Source: Azospirillaceae bacterium (GTDB lineage Bacteria > Pseudomonadota > Alphaproteobacteria > Azospirillales > Azospirillaceae). From it: a stretch of DNA of 64,000 nt. The position numbers and the translations under genes were made by a program. Below the pieces are notes generated by a model. That model was not told the DNA's origin, made no database searches, and worked only from the letters and a program-made list of their open reading frames with translations. The DNA lies in NCBI GenBank assembly GCA_028283825.1, contig JAPWJW010000003.1, forward strand, positions 248,001-312,000, given 5' to 3'. Positions 30,851 to 39,604 of the stretch are shown in pieces. Position 1 is the stretch's first letter; each line of letters begins with the position of its first letter.

Positions 30851-31321
30851 TTAGCGGTCCAGGGTTATGGGCCCGTCACGGGTGGTGCCCGTGTTGCTTT
30901 CCGGCGACTTGGTCAGGGTGTCGCCCCGGCTGCGCTTTTCCTCGTGCTTGCCGTAGATCTTGTCCAGGCGATCGAACTCTTCCCGATGGAAGGCTTCGAC
31001 CTCATCCCGGTTGCCGAACTGCGGTGCCGTCACGATGATTTCGTCCACCGGGCCTTCGGTGCGCGGCGGGGCGATGGCGTCCGGATCCTGCGGTGGCGCC
31101 ACCTGGGCCTTCACCACCGTGGTGGGCAGGCCGTTCTTGTCAAAGCCGGGCTTGTCCGCAGCGGGCTTGGCGGCGTCGGCCGCGCCAGGCTGGGCATTGG
31201 CCTGGGCGAAGGCCGCGGGCGCCAACGCCAGCGGAGCGGCCAGGACCGTCAGGGCGAGCGCCGCCCGGCCCAGGAGAGCCGAGGACGAACGAACGCGATA
31301 GGGGGAGATACGGGCGAACAC
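30851..31321 (-). CDS. Secreted hypothetical protein
   Basis: The preferred start is the GTG at 31321, with CGGAG eight bases upstream; a longer reading to 31462 lacks a signal. The 156-residue product has a signal peptide (LLGRAALALTVLAAPLAL ending AFAQA), an Ala/Pro-rich linker, and an acidic and basic C-terminus with DEIIVTAPQFGNRDEVEAFH. The DEIIVTAP string resembles the start of TonB-receptor plugs, but no plug or barrel follows. Function unknown. Confidence 0.6.
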   Translation of the reverse strand: MFARISPYRVRSSSALLGRAALALTVLAAPLALAPAAFAQANAQPGAADAAKPAADKPGFDKNGLPTTVVKAQVAPPQDPDAIAPPRTEGPVDEIIVTAPQFGNRDEVEAFHREEFDRLDKIYGKHEEKRSRGDTLTKSPESNTGTTRDGPITLDR

Positions 31322-31537
31322 GGGAAAAATCTCCGCAGCGACGGTTATATAGCTTAACACGTGGCGGGCTCCTGCCAACTGTTGCCTGCCCGCGATACCT
31401 GCGCGCGTCCGTTGCAGACAGTGCGGGGATGGGGTGGTTGAAATCGAAAACCCTACCGTCATGTGGTACCGCGCGTGACGGGCGTCATTGTATCCAAGGG
31501 TCTAGGACCGATTTCCAGGCGGGGGCAAAGGGGACGC

Positions 31538-32467
31538 ATGGCGGCATTTGACGACTATGTCGGCATCGACTGGACGGGCGCCTTGCCCGCCCGGGGAATC
31601 GCCATCGCCCATGGTGTGCCGTCGGATGGCCGCATCCATCTGGTCCCGCCGCCGGGCCGGCATTGGACGCGGCGCCAGGCCATGGATTGGGTGGCCGGTC
31701 GGGTCAGGGCCGCCCATGCCGCCGGCCGCACCGTACTGATCGGAATCGACTGCGGTTTTTCCCTGCCCTTCGTGCCTGGCTTGGGCTATCTGGATGGCCG
31801 CGTTCCGGGCGTGGGCGATGTGTTCGCCCTGTGGGATTTGGTGGACCAGGCCGCCGGCGACGGCCCGGGGGCGGAGGATTTCTGCGGCACGCCAGCGCTG
31901 GCCGACCCGCGCCTAGGGCCCAGCTTCTGGCTGGCGGGCAAGCGGCCGGCGCACTGGACGGATGAGGAGGGCGGCGGCAAGCGCCGGCTGGTGGAGCTGG
32001 TCTCCGCCCGCACCGGTGCGGGCCATCCCGTTTCCGTCTTCAACCTGGCGGCGGCGTCCAAGCAGGTGGGCAAGGCGTCGCTGGCGGGCATGCGGTCCTT
32101 GCGCTATCTGAAGGGGCGCTTGGGCGATGCGTTGGCCGTCTGGCCGGCGGAGGGTGCGCAAATGGACGGCCGGTCGGCGGTGGCGGAGATATTTCCCACC
32201 CTGTTCCGCCGCCGGGCGGTGGGCTTGGCCAAGATTCGCGATCGGGTGATGCTGGACGCGGCCTTGGCGTGGTTTGGCTGCCATGCGGCGCCGGACCTGC
32301 CGCCGGCCTTTGACGACCACGCCGGGGATGCGATGATCGCCGCCGCCGGCATGATGCGGCTGGCTGAACGCGACGCGGTGTGGGCGCCCATCGGGCTGGA
32401 CCCGGGCACCGCCCGGCGCGAGGGCTGGATTTTCGGTGTCACCGGTACCGCGGAGGAGGGCGCATGA
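31538..32467 (+). CDS. DUF429-like predicted RNase H-fold nuclease
   Basis: A 309-residue cytosolic protein from the ATG at 31538 (AAAGGGGAC upstream). YVGIDWTGALPARG at the start, VLIGIDCGFSLPF near residue 75 and DDHAGDAMIAAAGMM near the end place acidic residues in the pattern of RNase H-like folds such as DUF429. No catalytic activity is proven. It is the first gene of a tight operon; its stop overlaps the crcB start (ATGA). Confidence 0.7.
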   Translation: MAAFDDYVGIDWTGALPARGIAIAHGVPSDGRIHLVPPPGRHWTRRQAMDWVAGRVRAAHAAGRTVLIGIDCGFSLPFVPGLGYLDGRVPGVGDVFALWDLVDQAAGDGPGAEDFCGTPALADPRLGPSFWLAGKRPAHWTDEEGGGKRRLVELVSARTGAGHPVSVFNLAAASKQVGKASLAGMRSLRYLKGRLGDALAVWPAEGAQMDGRSAVAEIFPTLFRRRAVGLAKIRDRVMLDAALAWFGCHAAPDLPPAFDDHAGDAMIAAAGMMRLAERDAVWAPIGLDPGTARREGWIFGVTGTAEEGA

Positions 32468-32844
32468 ACCAGATCGTCGCGGTGGCGGTGGGTGGGGCCC
32501 TGGGCTCCGTCATGCGGTATCTGTCGCAGGTCTGGCTGGCCCGCTGGCTGGGCAACGGTTTCCCCTGGGGCACCTTGTTCGTGAACGTGGCCGGATCGCT
32601 GGTCATGGGTATCCTGGTGGAGGCAGCGGCCAAGGCGTGGAGCCCGTCGCCGGAGTTCCGCACCTTCCTGACGGTGGGGGTGCTGGGTGGGTTCACCACC
32701 TTTTCCTCGTTCTCGCTGGACGTGGGGACCTTGGTTGAGCGTGGGGATTTCGCCCCGGCGTTGGTGTATTTTGCGGCGACGCTGGTGGTCGGCGTCGGCA
32801 GTCTGTTTCTGGGCATGGCCCTGGTACGTGTGGTGGTGTCATGA
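32464..32844 (+). CDS. crcB: Fluoride channel CrcB (Fluc)
   Basis: Dimeric fluoride-exporting membrane channel. The 126-residue protein has four membrane helices. The signatures GGALGSVMRYL, GTLFVNVAGSLVMG and GVLGGFTTFSSFSLD are the Fluc core. It overlaps genes on both sides (ATGA each time), so it is translated within an operon. No fluoride riboswitch can fit directly upstream. Confidence 0.95.
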   Translation: MNQIVAVAVGGALGSVMRYLSQVWLARWLGNGFPWGTLFVNVAGSLVMGILVEAAAKAWSPSPEFRTFLTVGVLGGFTTFSSFSLDVGTLVERGDFAPALVYFAATLVVGVGSLFLGMALVRVVVS

Positions 32845-33854
32845 GTGAAGAGGGTGGCCGCAAGGTCGAGATGCGATCGGTGACCGCCGATGAGGCGGAG
32901 ATGCGTCTGGACCGCTGGTTCAAGCGGCATTTCCCGTTCCTGAGTCATATCCAGGTGGAAAAGCTGCTGCGCACCGGTCAGGTGCGGGTGGATGGCGGGC
33001 GCGCCAAGGGTGCCACCCGGCTGGCGGCCGGGCAGACTGTCCGCATTCCGCCCATGCCGGAACTGGCCCCCCTGAACCCGGACGCCGTGACGCGCAAGCC
33101 GCGCCCCGTCCTGTCGGACAAGGAGGTGAAGGCGCTACGCGACGCGGTGCTGTACCGCGACAGCGACGTCATCGTGCTGAACAAGGCCGCCGGCCTGGCG
33201 GTGCAGGGCGGCACCGGCCAGAACAAGCACCTGGACGCCATGCTGGACGTGCTGATGTTCGACGGCAAGGAACGGCCCAAGCTGGTCCACCGCCTGGACA
33301 AGGACACCAGCGGCTGCCTGGTGCTGGCCCGCACCAGCTTCGCCGCCACGCGCCTGGCCGCGTCCTTCCGGGGCAAGGACGCCCGTAAATACTATTGGAC
33401 CGTCACCGTCGGCGTGCCCAAGCAGCACCAGGGCAAGATCGACGCCGCCCTGGCGAAAGAGGCCGGCACGCGCGGCGAACGCATGGCGGTGGATGAGGAA
33501 GAGGGGGCGCGCGCCGTCACCCTGTACCAGGTGGTGGAGAATGCGCATCGCCACGCCGCCTTCGTCGCCCTGTGGCCGCTGACCGGCCGCACCCACCAGC
33601 TGCGCGCCCATATGATCGCCATCGGCACGCCCATCCTGGGCGACGGCAAGTATGCGGGGCAGGAGGCCTTCCTGGCCGGCGGTGCGGAACTGGCCCGGCA
33701 GCTGCACCTGCATGCCCGCCGCATCATCATTCCCAACCCGCGTGGCGGCAAAGCCATCGACGTGACGGCCCCCCTGCCGCCGCACATGCAGAAAACCTGG
33801 GAATATTTCGGTTTCGATATGAAAGACGGCGACCCGTTCGCCAGCTATTCGTAA
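32841..33854 (+). CDS. RluC/RluD-family 23S rRNA pseudouridine synthase
   Basis: Converts specific 23S rRNA uridines to pseudouridine. The 337-residue protein has an S4 RNA-binding domain (EMRLDRWFKRHFPFLSH, about 15-75). The RluA-type catalytic domain has LVHRLDKDTSGCLVLAR with catalytic Asp153, and ends ...RTHQLRAHMIAIG. RluC is the closest guess, but the site specificity is not certain. Coupled to crcB by overlap and followed by a HAD gene. Confidence 0.92.
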   Translation: MSEEGGRKVEMRSVTADEAEMRLDRWFKRHFPFLSHIQVEKLLRTGQVRVDGGRAKGATRLAAGQTVRIPPMPELAPLNPDAVTRKPRPVLSDKEVKALRDAVLYRDSDVIVLNKAAGLAVQGGTGQNKHLDAMLDVLMFDGKERPKLVHRLDKDTSGCLVLARTSFAATRLAASFRGKDARKYYWTVTVGVPKQHQGKIDAALAKEAGTRGERMAVDEEEGARAVTLYQVVENAHRHAAFVALWPLTGRTHQLRAHMIAIGTPILGDGKYAGQEAFLAGGAELARQLHLHARRIIIPNPRGGKAIDVTAPLPPHMQKTWEYFGFDMKDGDPFASYS

Positions 33855-33865
33855 AGGCGGGCATC

Positions 33866-34540
33866 GTGGCCGCCAACCGCCTGGCCCTGTTCGATTGTGA
33901 CGGCACGTTGGTGGACAGCCAGCATGCCATCATCGCCGCCATGGCCGCCGGATTCCGCGCTCAAGGCCTGGCGCCGCCGCCCGATGAGGCGGTGCGGCGC
34001 CAGGTGGGCCTGTCGCTGGACGCCGCTGTCCGGGGCCTGCTGCCTGAGGGCGTCGATCCGGACGTGCTGGACGGGATCGCCGCCGCCTACCGCGACGCCT
34101 TCTTCGAGAACCGCACGCGCGGAGCCGTGGCGGAGCCGCTGTACCCTGGCCTGGTCCAGGCCCTCGATGCGCTGAATGCCGCGGGCTTCGTGCTGGGTGT
34201 CGCCACCGGCAAGTCCCGCCGCGGCCTGCTGGCGACGCTGGAGCATCACGGCCTGAGCGACCGCTTCGTGACCCTGCAGACCAGCGACCTGCCGCCCGGC
34301 AAGCCGGCGCCGGACATGGCGTTGCGCGCGATCTTCGAGGCGGGGGCGGAACCCTGCACCACCGTGGTCATCGGCGACACCACGTACGATATGCTGATGG
34401 CGCGCAACGCCCGCACCCGCGCCCTGGGCGTGGCCTGGGGCTATCACGCGCCGGTGGACCTGCTGGCGGCGGGTGCCGCCCGCGTGGTCCATGATTACGC
34501 CGAGGTGCCGGCGGCGGTGGCCGCCCTGGTGCCTGCCTAA
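33866..34540 (+). CDS. HAD-superfamily phosphatase (Gph-like)
   Basis: A 224-residue protein from a GTG at 33866 with AAAGGCGGG upstream. Motif I is LALFDCDGTLVDS (nucleophile Asp10, Asp12), motif II is VATGKSRRG, motif III is the Lys in LPPGKPAPDM, and motif IV is VVIGDTTYDMLMA. The cap between motifs I and II is helical, as in phosphoglycolate phosphatases. The substrate is not defined. It sits between the pseudouridine synthase and ATP12 genes. Confidence 0.88.
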   Translation: MAANRLALFDCDGTLVDSQHAIIAAMAAGFRAQGLAPPPDEAVRRQVGLSLDAAVRGLLPEGVDPDVLDGIAAAYRDAFFENRTRGAVAEPLYPGLVQALDALNAAGFVLGVATGKSRRGLLATLEHHGLSDRFVTLQTSDLPPGKPAPDMALRAIFEAGAEPCTTVVIGDTTYDMLMARNARTRALGVAWGYHAPVDLLAAGAARVVHDYAEVPAAVAALVPA

Positions 34541-34548
34541 GACGGAAA

Positions 34549-35253
34549 ATGACGATGAAGCGCATCTACAAGACGGTGGCCGTGGTGCCGGCGGAAAACG
34601 GCGGCTGGCAGGTTCAACTGGATGCCCGCATCCTGAGGTCGCCGGCCAAGGCCGACCTGGTGCTGCCGACCGAGGGGCTGGCCCAGGCCATCGCCGCCGA
34701 ATGGGATGCCCAGGGTGAGACGGTGAAGCCCGATACCATGCCCATGATGCAATTGGCCTCCACCTGCGTCGACCGGGTGGGGCCACAGCGGGCCACCATC
34801 CTGGACGGCACGGCGGCTTACGGCGGGACCGACCTGCTGTGTTACCGCGCCGACCAGCCGGCGGCCCTGGTGGAGCGGCAGGCCAAGGGCTGGCAGCCGC
34901 TGCTGGATTGGGCGGCCCTGCGCTACGACGCGCTGCTGCAGGTGACCGCCGGCATCATGCACCGCGCCCAGGACCCGGCGGCGCTGAACGCCCTGAAGCG
35001 TGCGCTGGAGGAACTGGACGCCTGGCAACTGACCGGCGTCCAGAACCTGGTGTCGCTGACCGGTTCTCTGGTGCTGGGCCTGGCCGCGTTCGAGGGCCGC
35101 ATAGACGCCACCCAGATCTTCGACCTGGCCGAACTCGACGAGTCGTTCCAAATCGAGCAGTGGGGCGAGGATGATGAGGCGCGGGAACGGCGGGACGGGT
35201 TGAAGGCCGACCTGGTTGCCAGTTTACGTTACCTGGACTTGATCAAGGCCTAA
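34549..35253 (+). CDS. ATP12-family F1-ATPase assembly chaperone
   Basis: A 234-residue protein homologous to mitochondrial Atp12, which helps assemble the F1 alpha subunit; the family is widespread in alphaproteobacteria. MKRIYKTVAVVPAENGGWQV, AEWDAQGETVKPDTMPMMQL and GTDLLCYRADQPAALVERQ are hallmark segments, and the C-terminus is acidic. It is the last gene of the DUF429-crcB-rluC-HAD series. Confidence 0.92.
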   Translation: MTMKRIYKTVAVVPAENGGWQVQLDARILRSPAKADLVLPTEGLAQAIAAEWDAQGETVKPDTMPMMQLASTCVDRVGPQRATILDGTAAYGGTDLLCYRADQPAALVERQAKGWQPLLDWAALRYDALLQVTAGIMHRAQDPAALNALKRALEELDAWQLTGVQNLVSLTGSLVLGLAAFEGRIDATQIFDLAELDESFQIEQWGEDDEARERRDGLKADLVASLRYLDLIKA

Positions 35254-35297
35254 CCGTCCGCGTGACGGAAAAGGTTGGAAATGGGGAAACGAACCGC

Positions 35298-35342
35298 CCT
35301 TATATGCAGGTGCGAAATGATTCCGCCGCCCTGCATATAAGG
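35298..35342 (+). promoter_or_regulatory. Perfect 13-bp inverted repeat before the SCP2 gene
   Basis: Arms CCTTATATGCAGG (35298-35310) and CCTGCATATAAGG (35330-35342) are exact reverse complements with a 19-base spacer. The right arm includes the AAGG that would be the ribosome-binding site of the gene starting at 35355. The element can be read as an RNA hairpin that masks initiation, or as a DNA operator. Which is correct is not known. Confidence 0.75.
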
Positions 35343-35354
35343 ACCCTTGCCCCC

Positions 35355-35654
35355 ATGACCTTCGACCAGCTTGAAGCCAAGATGCGCGCCTCGCTGTCCC
35401 AATTCACCGGCCTGGGGGCCAAGGTGAAGTTCGACTTCGGCGGCGATGGCGCCTTGTTCCTGGACGCGACCAAGGTGCCCACCGTGTCGCGCGATCCGGT
35501 GGACGTGAACACCACGCTGAAAATCTCGCTGGCCGATTTCGTGAAGCTCAGCGAAGGAAAGCTCAGCCCCACCCTGGCCTTCACCTTCGGCAAGCTGAAG
35601 GTCCAGGGTGACATGGGCGTCGCGATGAGGCTCGCCTCCATGCTGGATGACTGA
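35355..35654 (+). CDS. SCP2 sterol-binding-domain protein
   Basis: A 99-residue protein with the SCP-2 lipid-binding fold. The start MTFDQLEAKMRASLSQFTG follows AAGGA; a longer in-frame reading runs through the inverted repeat and is rejected. VKFDFGGDGALFLDA, TTLKISLADFVKLSEGKLSP and FTFGKLKVQGDMGVAMRLAS are typical of small bacterial SCP2 proteins. The ligand is unknown, probably an acyl lipid. Confidence 0.88.
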   Translation: MTFDQLEAKMRASLSQFTGLGAKVKFDFGGDGALFLDATKVPTVSRDPVDVNTTLKISLADFVKLSEGKLSPTLAFTFGKLKVQGDMGVAMRLASMLDD

Positions 35655-35660
35655 GCGGGT

Positions 35661-37187
35661 CTACGCCGGCTTGATCGCCTGGGCGAATTTGAACAGCCCG
35701 CCGGGGTCGACATCCCTCTTCACCTTTTGCAGGTCGCCGTAGTTCTCGGCGTAATAGGCGCTCTGCCAATCCTTCAGCGCCGGGTCGGGGAAGTTCTGGT
35801 AGGCGCCGCCCATGGGCGTCAGGCGGCGCACACTGTCATAGAACTGCTGCTGCCAGACCAGGTTGTCCGACACCAGGCTGGGCGGGTCCCTGAGTTCCCA
35901 CCAGTTGACCTCGCTGGAAAACAGCCAATCGAAGCCACGGTGGACGAAGGCCGTGTCCGTGGGCTTCACCTTGTTCACTTCCCCGCCGACTTGGAAGAAC
36001 TTGAAGGACGACGGCATGCTGGTGCCCGGCATGGCCCGGGCGGCGGCCATCATGTCCGCGACCGCCTTTTCCGTCAGGTCCGCCGTCTTCAGGAAGACCG
36101 ATTGCTCCCGGTAAAAATAGGGGAAAGCCTCTTCGGAGAGGAAGTCCTGCCCTTCCCAGTAGGGCAGGTCGGTTTCGATCTGGCGGGGATGGTCCGCCTG
36201 CTCCAGCAGGTTGCCGAACAGTTCCTTCAGGGATGGTGTTCCCTTCGTTCCCGTATGAATTTGCCCCATGACGGAAACGACCAGGTCGTTGCCCTGGGCC
36301 CGTTGCTCCGGCGTGGGCGGGGTGACGTTTATCTTGCAGCCGAAGCTGGTGGGGGCCTCCTGCAGGCGATGCAGCAGTTCGTACAGCACCCGTTCCTGGT
36401 TCTTGCTCCAGGTCAGGATGAACACCGTGACGGACTTCACGTCGTAGGTCTGGAGCGTGAAGCTGGTGTTGACACCGAAATTGCCGCCGCCGCCGCCCTG
36501 GCAGGCCCACAGCAGCTTGGGATTGGTGGTGGCGCTGGCGGTCACCTTCTCGCCACCGGCCAGCACCAGGTCGGTGGAGCGCAGCAGGTCCGACCCGATG
36601 CCGTAGCGTCGCATGTTGAAGCCGACGCCGCCGCCCAGCAGGAAGCCGGCGGCGCCCACGCCTTCACATCGGCCGTGGGTGATGGTGCGGCCCATGCGTT
36701 CAAGCGCCCGATAGACCGCCACGTTGATGGTGCCGCCCTGGATGATGACGCGGTCGCCATCCACCTTGATCTTGGCCATGGGCGACATGTCGATCAGCAG
36801 GCCCGAGGTGGTGGAGAAGCCGGCGTAGTTATGGCCGCCGGAGCGAACGGCGAAGGGGGTGTTGGTGTTCTGTGCCCATTTCAGACAGGCGCTGACGTCG
36901 GCGTCGTTTTGGCAGCGTGCGATGGCGGCCGGGCGCTGGGAGTAGGACAGATTGTTGACCTGGGAGTAATTGCCGAAATAGGCGTCGTTGGGCAGCACCA
37001 GGTCGCCCGTCAGCGCCCGCGCCAGGTCGGACCACGCCCCTTTGCTCAGCACGCGGGGCAGCGGATGCAGTTCCACGCCCGGGTCGGCCAACAGCTGCTG
37101 CGCCTTGGCCGGCAGGCTGGCCCCCACCACCAGGGCGCCCAGCCCCTTCAGGATCGACCGCCGGGCCGTCGCTGTTTCGAACACCAT
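35661..37187 (-). CDS. Tat-exported berberine-bridge-type FAD oxidoreductase
   Basis: A 508-residue flavoprotein. From the ATG at 37187 (GGAG eight bases upstream) the N-terminus has a twin-arginine signal (ARRSILKGLG, then a hydrophobic stretch ending AKAQ). The PCMH FAD-binding domain has RSGGHNYAGF with His119 and THGRCEGVGAAGFLLGGG with Cys174. These are the two positions that bind FAD covalently in bicovalent family members. The C-terminal BBE segment ends YYAENYGDLQKVKRDVDPGG. The substrate is unknown; relatives oxidise sugars or alkaloids. It stands alone, with AT-rich sequence upstream. Confidence 0.88.
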   Translation of the reverse strand: MVFETATARRSILKGLGALVVGASLPAKAQQLLADPGVELHPLPRVLSKGAWSDLARALTGDLVLPNDAYFGNYSQVNNLSYSQRPAAIARCQNDADVSACLKWAQNTNTPFAVRSGGHNYAGFSTTSGLLIDMSPMAKIKVDGDRVIIQGGTINVAVYRALERMGRTITHGRCEGVGAAGFLLGGGVGFNMRRYGIGSDLLRSTDLVLAGGEKVTASATTNPKLLWACQGGGGGNFGVNTSFTLQTYDVKSVTVFILTWSKNQERVLYELLHRLQEAPTSFGCKINVTPPTPEQRAQGNDLVVSVMGQIHTGTKGTPSLKELFGNLLEQADHPRQIETDLPYWEGQDFLSEEAFPYFYREQSVFLKTADLTEKAVADMMAAARAMPGTSMPSSFKFFQVGGEVNKVKPTDTAFVHRGFDWLFSSEVNWWELRDPPSLVSDNLVWQQQFYDSVRRLTPMGGAYQNFPDPALKDWQSAYYAENYGDLQKVKRDVDPGGLFKFAQAIKPA

Positions 37188-37269
37188 TTGCCACACTCCA
37201 TATGTGTATAGTGCGGCTAGTTATTCTCCTATTTGTATATGTCGCGCAAGGGGCTTTGCCCTTCCATTC

Positions 37270-38649
37270 CTATCGCTTCAGGCTGAGCCAGACATTGTGC
37301 CCGTCGTGGAAGGCCTGGACGTCCACCGTATCGCCCGCCATCAGTTCCATGGGCCGGCGCGGCAGGTACAGCCCCACCTGCCAGCCCGAGGCGTCGGTTG
37401 GCGTCAGGGGGCTGTTCTCGAACTCCACCCCATCCCACAGCTTCAGCCATATCCATTGCAGCAGGCCCACGGCGCGGCCGTCGCGGATGACGGGCAGGGA
37501 CAGGCCGCCCCGCCAGGGCCGGCCGGGCTGGGGATCGGTTAAATCGACCGCCACGGCCTGGAAGGGCTCGGACAGGGCGGTGAAATCCACCACGCGCTCC
37601 AGCCGGACGGCGCGTGGTGCCAGCCGGTTGAAGTCCGACAGGTCGAAACCGGCGGCCTCATCCACGAAGAAGGTGCGTTCCAGCACCGGGCTGTCGGCCA
37701 GCAGGGCGCGCACGCCGCCCGCCTGGGGGATCATGCGGGCATCGGTTGCCAGCAGGCGGTCCTTGGCATCGCGCACCGTTGGCAGCACCCGCTCCGACAG
37801 CAGGTCGCTGGACAGGATCTCCGACAGCAGCAGGTCGGCCGGGCGGGGCAGGTCCACGCCCGCGGCCAGGGCCGTCGATGGCTTGGCGATGACGGTGACG
37901 CGGTCGGCATAGCCGTTGGCGGCGATGATGCCGCGCGCCACCTCGGCGACGGCGGGGTTCGCTTCGCAGGTATAGACATGGGCCGCCCCGGCGCGGGCGG
38001 CCATCATGGCCAGGATGCCGGACCCGGTGCCGATCTCCAGCACCAAATCGCCGGGTCGCACGGCGGCGCGGATGGCCGCCTCATAGGCACGGTTGCGCGC
38101 CGCGTCGTTCATCATGGGAACATGCCAGCGCGGTGTCAGCGCCGTGCGCAGCTTGTTCAGCTGTAGTTCCGCCTCGATGAAGTCCGGCCTCAGATCCAGG
38201 GCGGCTTCGGCATGGACCGCGGCCTCCGCCAGGCGGCCCAGGTCACGCAGGGATGCCGCCAGGTTGAAGCGGTTGATGGCGTCGTCCGGTTCCGCCGCCA
38301 CGGCGCGGGCGAAACTTTCCGCCGCCTCGTTGGCATGGCCCAGCTTCTGGTGGCACAGGCCGATGTTGAAGTCGCGGCCGCGCCAGGTGGGGTCCAGGCT
38401 GACGGCCTTGCGGAAGGCGTCCAGCGCCTCTTTCCATAGGCCCAGATGCTTGCGCACCGTGCCCAGGTTCCAATGCACGGCCGAGGCGCGCGGCATCTGG
38501 CGCGCCACATCGCGGTAGACGGTCTCCGCCTCCGCCCAGCGGCCGTTGTTCTGGTGGTCCACGCCGATGGCGAACAACTCTTGCGCCGAGATGGCGGGGG
38601 CTGCGGGCGTGGCGGGCTTGGCGGCGGATTTCGGCGGGGGCTTGGCCAT
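37270..38649 (-). CDS. TPR protein fused to a PRMT-like methyltransferase
   Basis: A 459-residue protein. An Ala/Pro-rich start is followed by TPR units from about 20 to 165. A class I SAM methyltransferase domain follows: motif I is VLEIGTGSGILAMMAARAGA (204-223), then TCEANPAVAEVARG. LLLSEILSSDLLSERVLP corresponds in position to the PRMT double-glutamate loop, with Glu in SEI and in SER. The C-terminal beta-barrel part fits PRMT7-like proteins. Methylation of a protein Arg is therefore plausible but not shown. The target is unknown. Confidence 0.8.
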   Translation of the reverse strand: MAKPPPKSAAKPATPAAPAISAQELFAIGVDHQNNGRWAEAETVYRDVARQMPRASAVHWNLGTVRKHLGLWKEALDAFRKAVSLDPTWRGRDFNIGLCHQKLGHANEAAESFARAVAAEPDDAINRFNLAASLRDLGRLAEAAVHAEAALDLRPDFIEAELQLNKLRTALTPRWHVPMMNDAARNRAYEAAIRAAVRPGDLVLEIGTGSGILAMMAARAGAAHVYTCEANPAVAEVARGIIAANGYADRVTVIAKPSTALAAGVDLPRPADLLLSEILSSDLLSERVLPTVRDAKDRLLATDARMIPQAGGVRALLADSPVLERTFFVDEAAGFDLSDFNRLAPRAVRLERVVDFTALSEPFQAVAVDLTDPQPGRPWRGGLSLPVIRDGRAVGLLQWIWLKLWDGVEFENSPLTPTDASGWQVGLYLPRRPMELMAGDTVDVQAFHDGHNVWLSLKR

Positions 38650-38652
38650 GGA

Positions 38653-39399
38653 TCAGGGCGTCAGGCTGTGGCCGAAACGATGGGTCCAATCACCGCCGGG
38701 GCAGGCCAGGCCATCGCCCGCCTTGCAGAAGTGATTGGTATAGGCTGTGAACTCCGCCCGTCCCACCACCCGGTCCAGGGGCACGAAGCCCAGGTCGGGA
38801 TAGGGGAAGCGGCTATCCTGGCTGTTGTCGCGGTTGTCGCCCATCAGGAAGACGGCGCCGGCGGGCACGGTATAGACACCGGTATTGTCGGCCGGCACTT
38901 CACGGTCGCGCTGTAGGACGGCGTGGGATGCCAGCGTGCCGTCATCGGCCGGCAGTTCCTCGACATATTCGGTGACGTGCATCACCCGGCCCTGGTCGTC
39001 CCGGTAATCATAGGCGCCGGTTTCATGGCGGGCCACCAGCGCCCCGTTCAGCACCAGGCGGCCATGGACCAGTTGCACCGTGTCGCCCGGCAGGCCGATG
39101 ACGCGCTTGACCAGTGCGTCACGGGTGCCCTCGGGCTTCAGCACGACGATATCGCCCCGCCGGGGCAGGGAGCCCAGCACGCGGCCATTGGGAACGAGGC
39201 CGGCGGGCAGCGCGATGTCCGTTGAGTGGCGGCTGTAGCCATAGGCGTATTTGGCGGCGAAGAAATGATCCCCCACCGCCAGGGTGGGCAGCATGCTTTC
39301 CGATGGGACGTAGTAATTGGCGAAGGCCAGGCTTCGGAAAGACAGCACGCAGACCGCCCAGATCAGCAGGAACCGTCCCCATTCCAGTGCGCGCCGCAT
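38653..39399 (-). CDS. lepB: Signal peptidase I
   Basis: Inner-membrane protease that removes signal peptides. The start at 39399 (MRRALEWGRF) has GGGGAGAA upstream; a reading extending to 39678 is rejected. The 248-residue protein has one N-terminal membrane helix, catalytic Ser35 in VPSESMLPTL and the general-base Lys98 in ALVKRVIGLPGD, then GDNRDNSQDSRFP. At this size it may be an additional paralogue; the usual lepB lies near rnc and era. Confidence 0.92.
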   Translation of the reverse strand: MRRALEWGRFLLIWAVCVLSFRSLAFANYYVPSESMLPTLAVGDHFFAAKYAYGYSRHSTDIALPAGLVPNGRVLGSLPRRGDIVVLKPEGTRDALVKRVIGLPGDTVQLVHGRLVLNGALVARHETGAYDYRDDQGRVMHVTEYVEELPADDGTLASHAVLQRDREVPADNTGVYTVPAGAVFLMGDNRDNSQDSRFPYPDLGFVPLDRVVGRAEFTAYTNHFCKAGDGLACPGGDWTHRFGHSLTP

Positions 39400-39604
39400 G
39401 CGTTTTCTCCCCAAAGGCCATCCATCGGTTGCCACGATCCAGCGGCCGGCAACCACAGCGTGGATGATGGGCCAGCGACCCCATCCTTGTCCATGATACC
39501 GTTGGCGATCATGTGCCGGAACCGTCGGCCCCGCGGCGGCGTTGGCGCTAGGCCGAGGTGCCGCTATACCGTTGCGGCGCTGACCGATCCGGAGCCTTGC
39601 CGCC

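Noticed and set aside
32300-32463. Fluoride riboswitch upstream of crcB
   Set aside because: crcB overlaps the preceding coding sequence, and no riboswitch motif or leader can be placed there.
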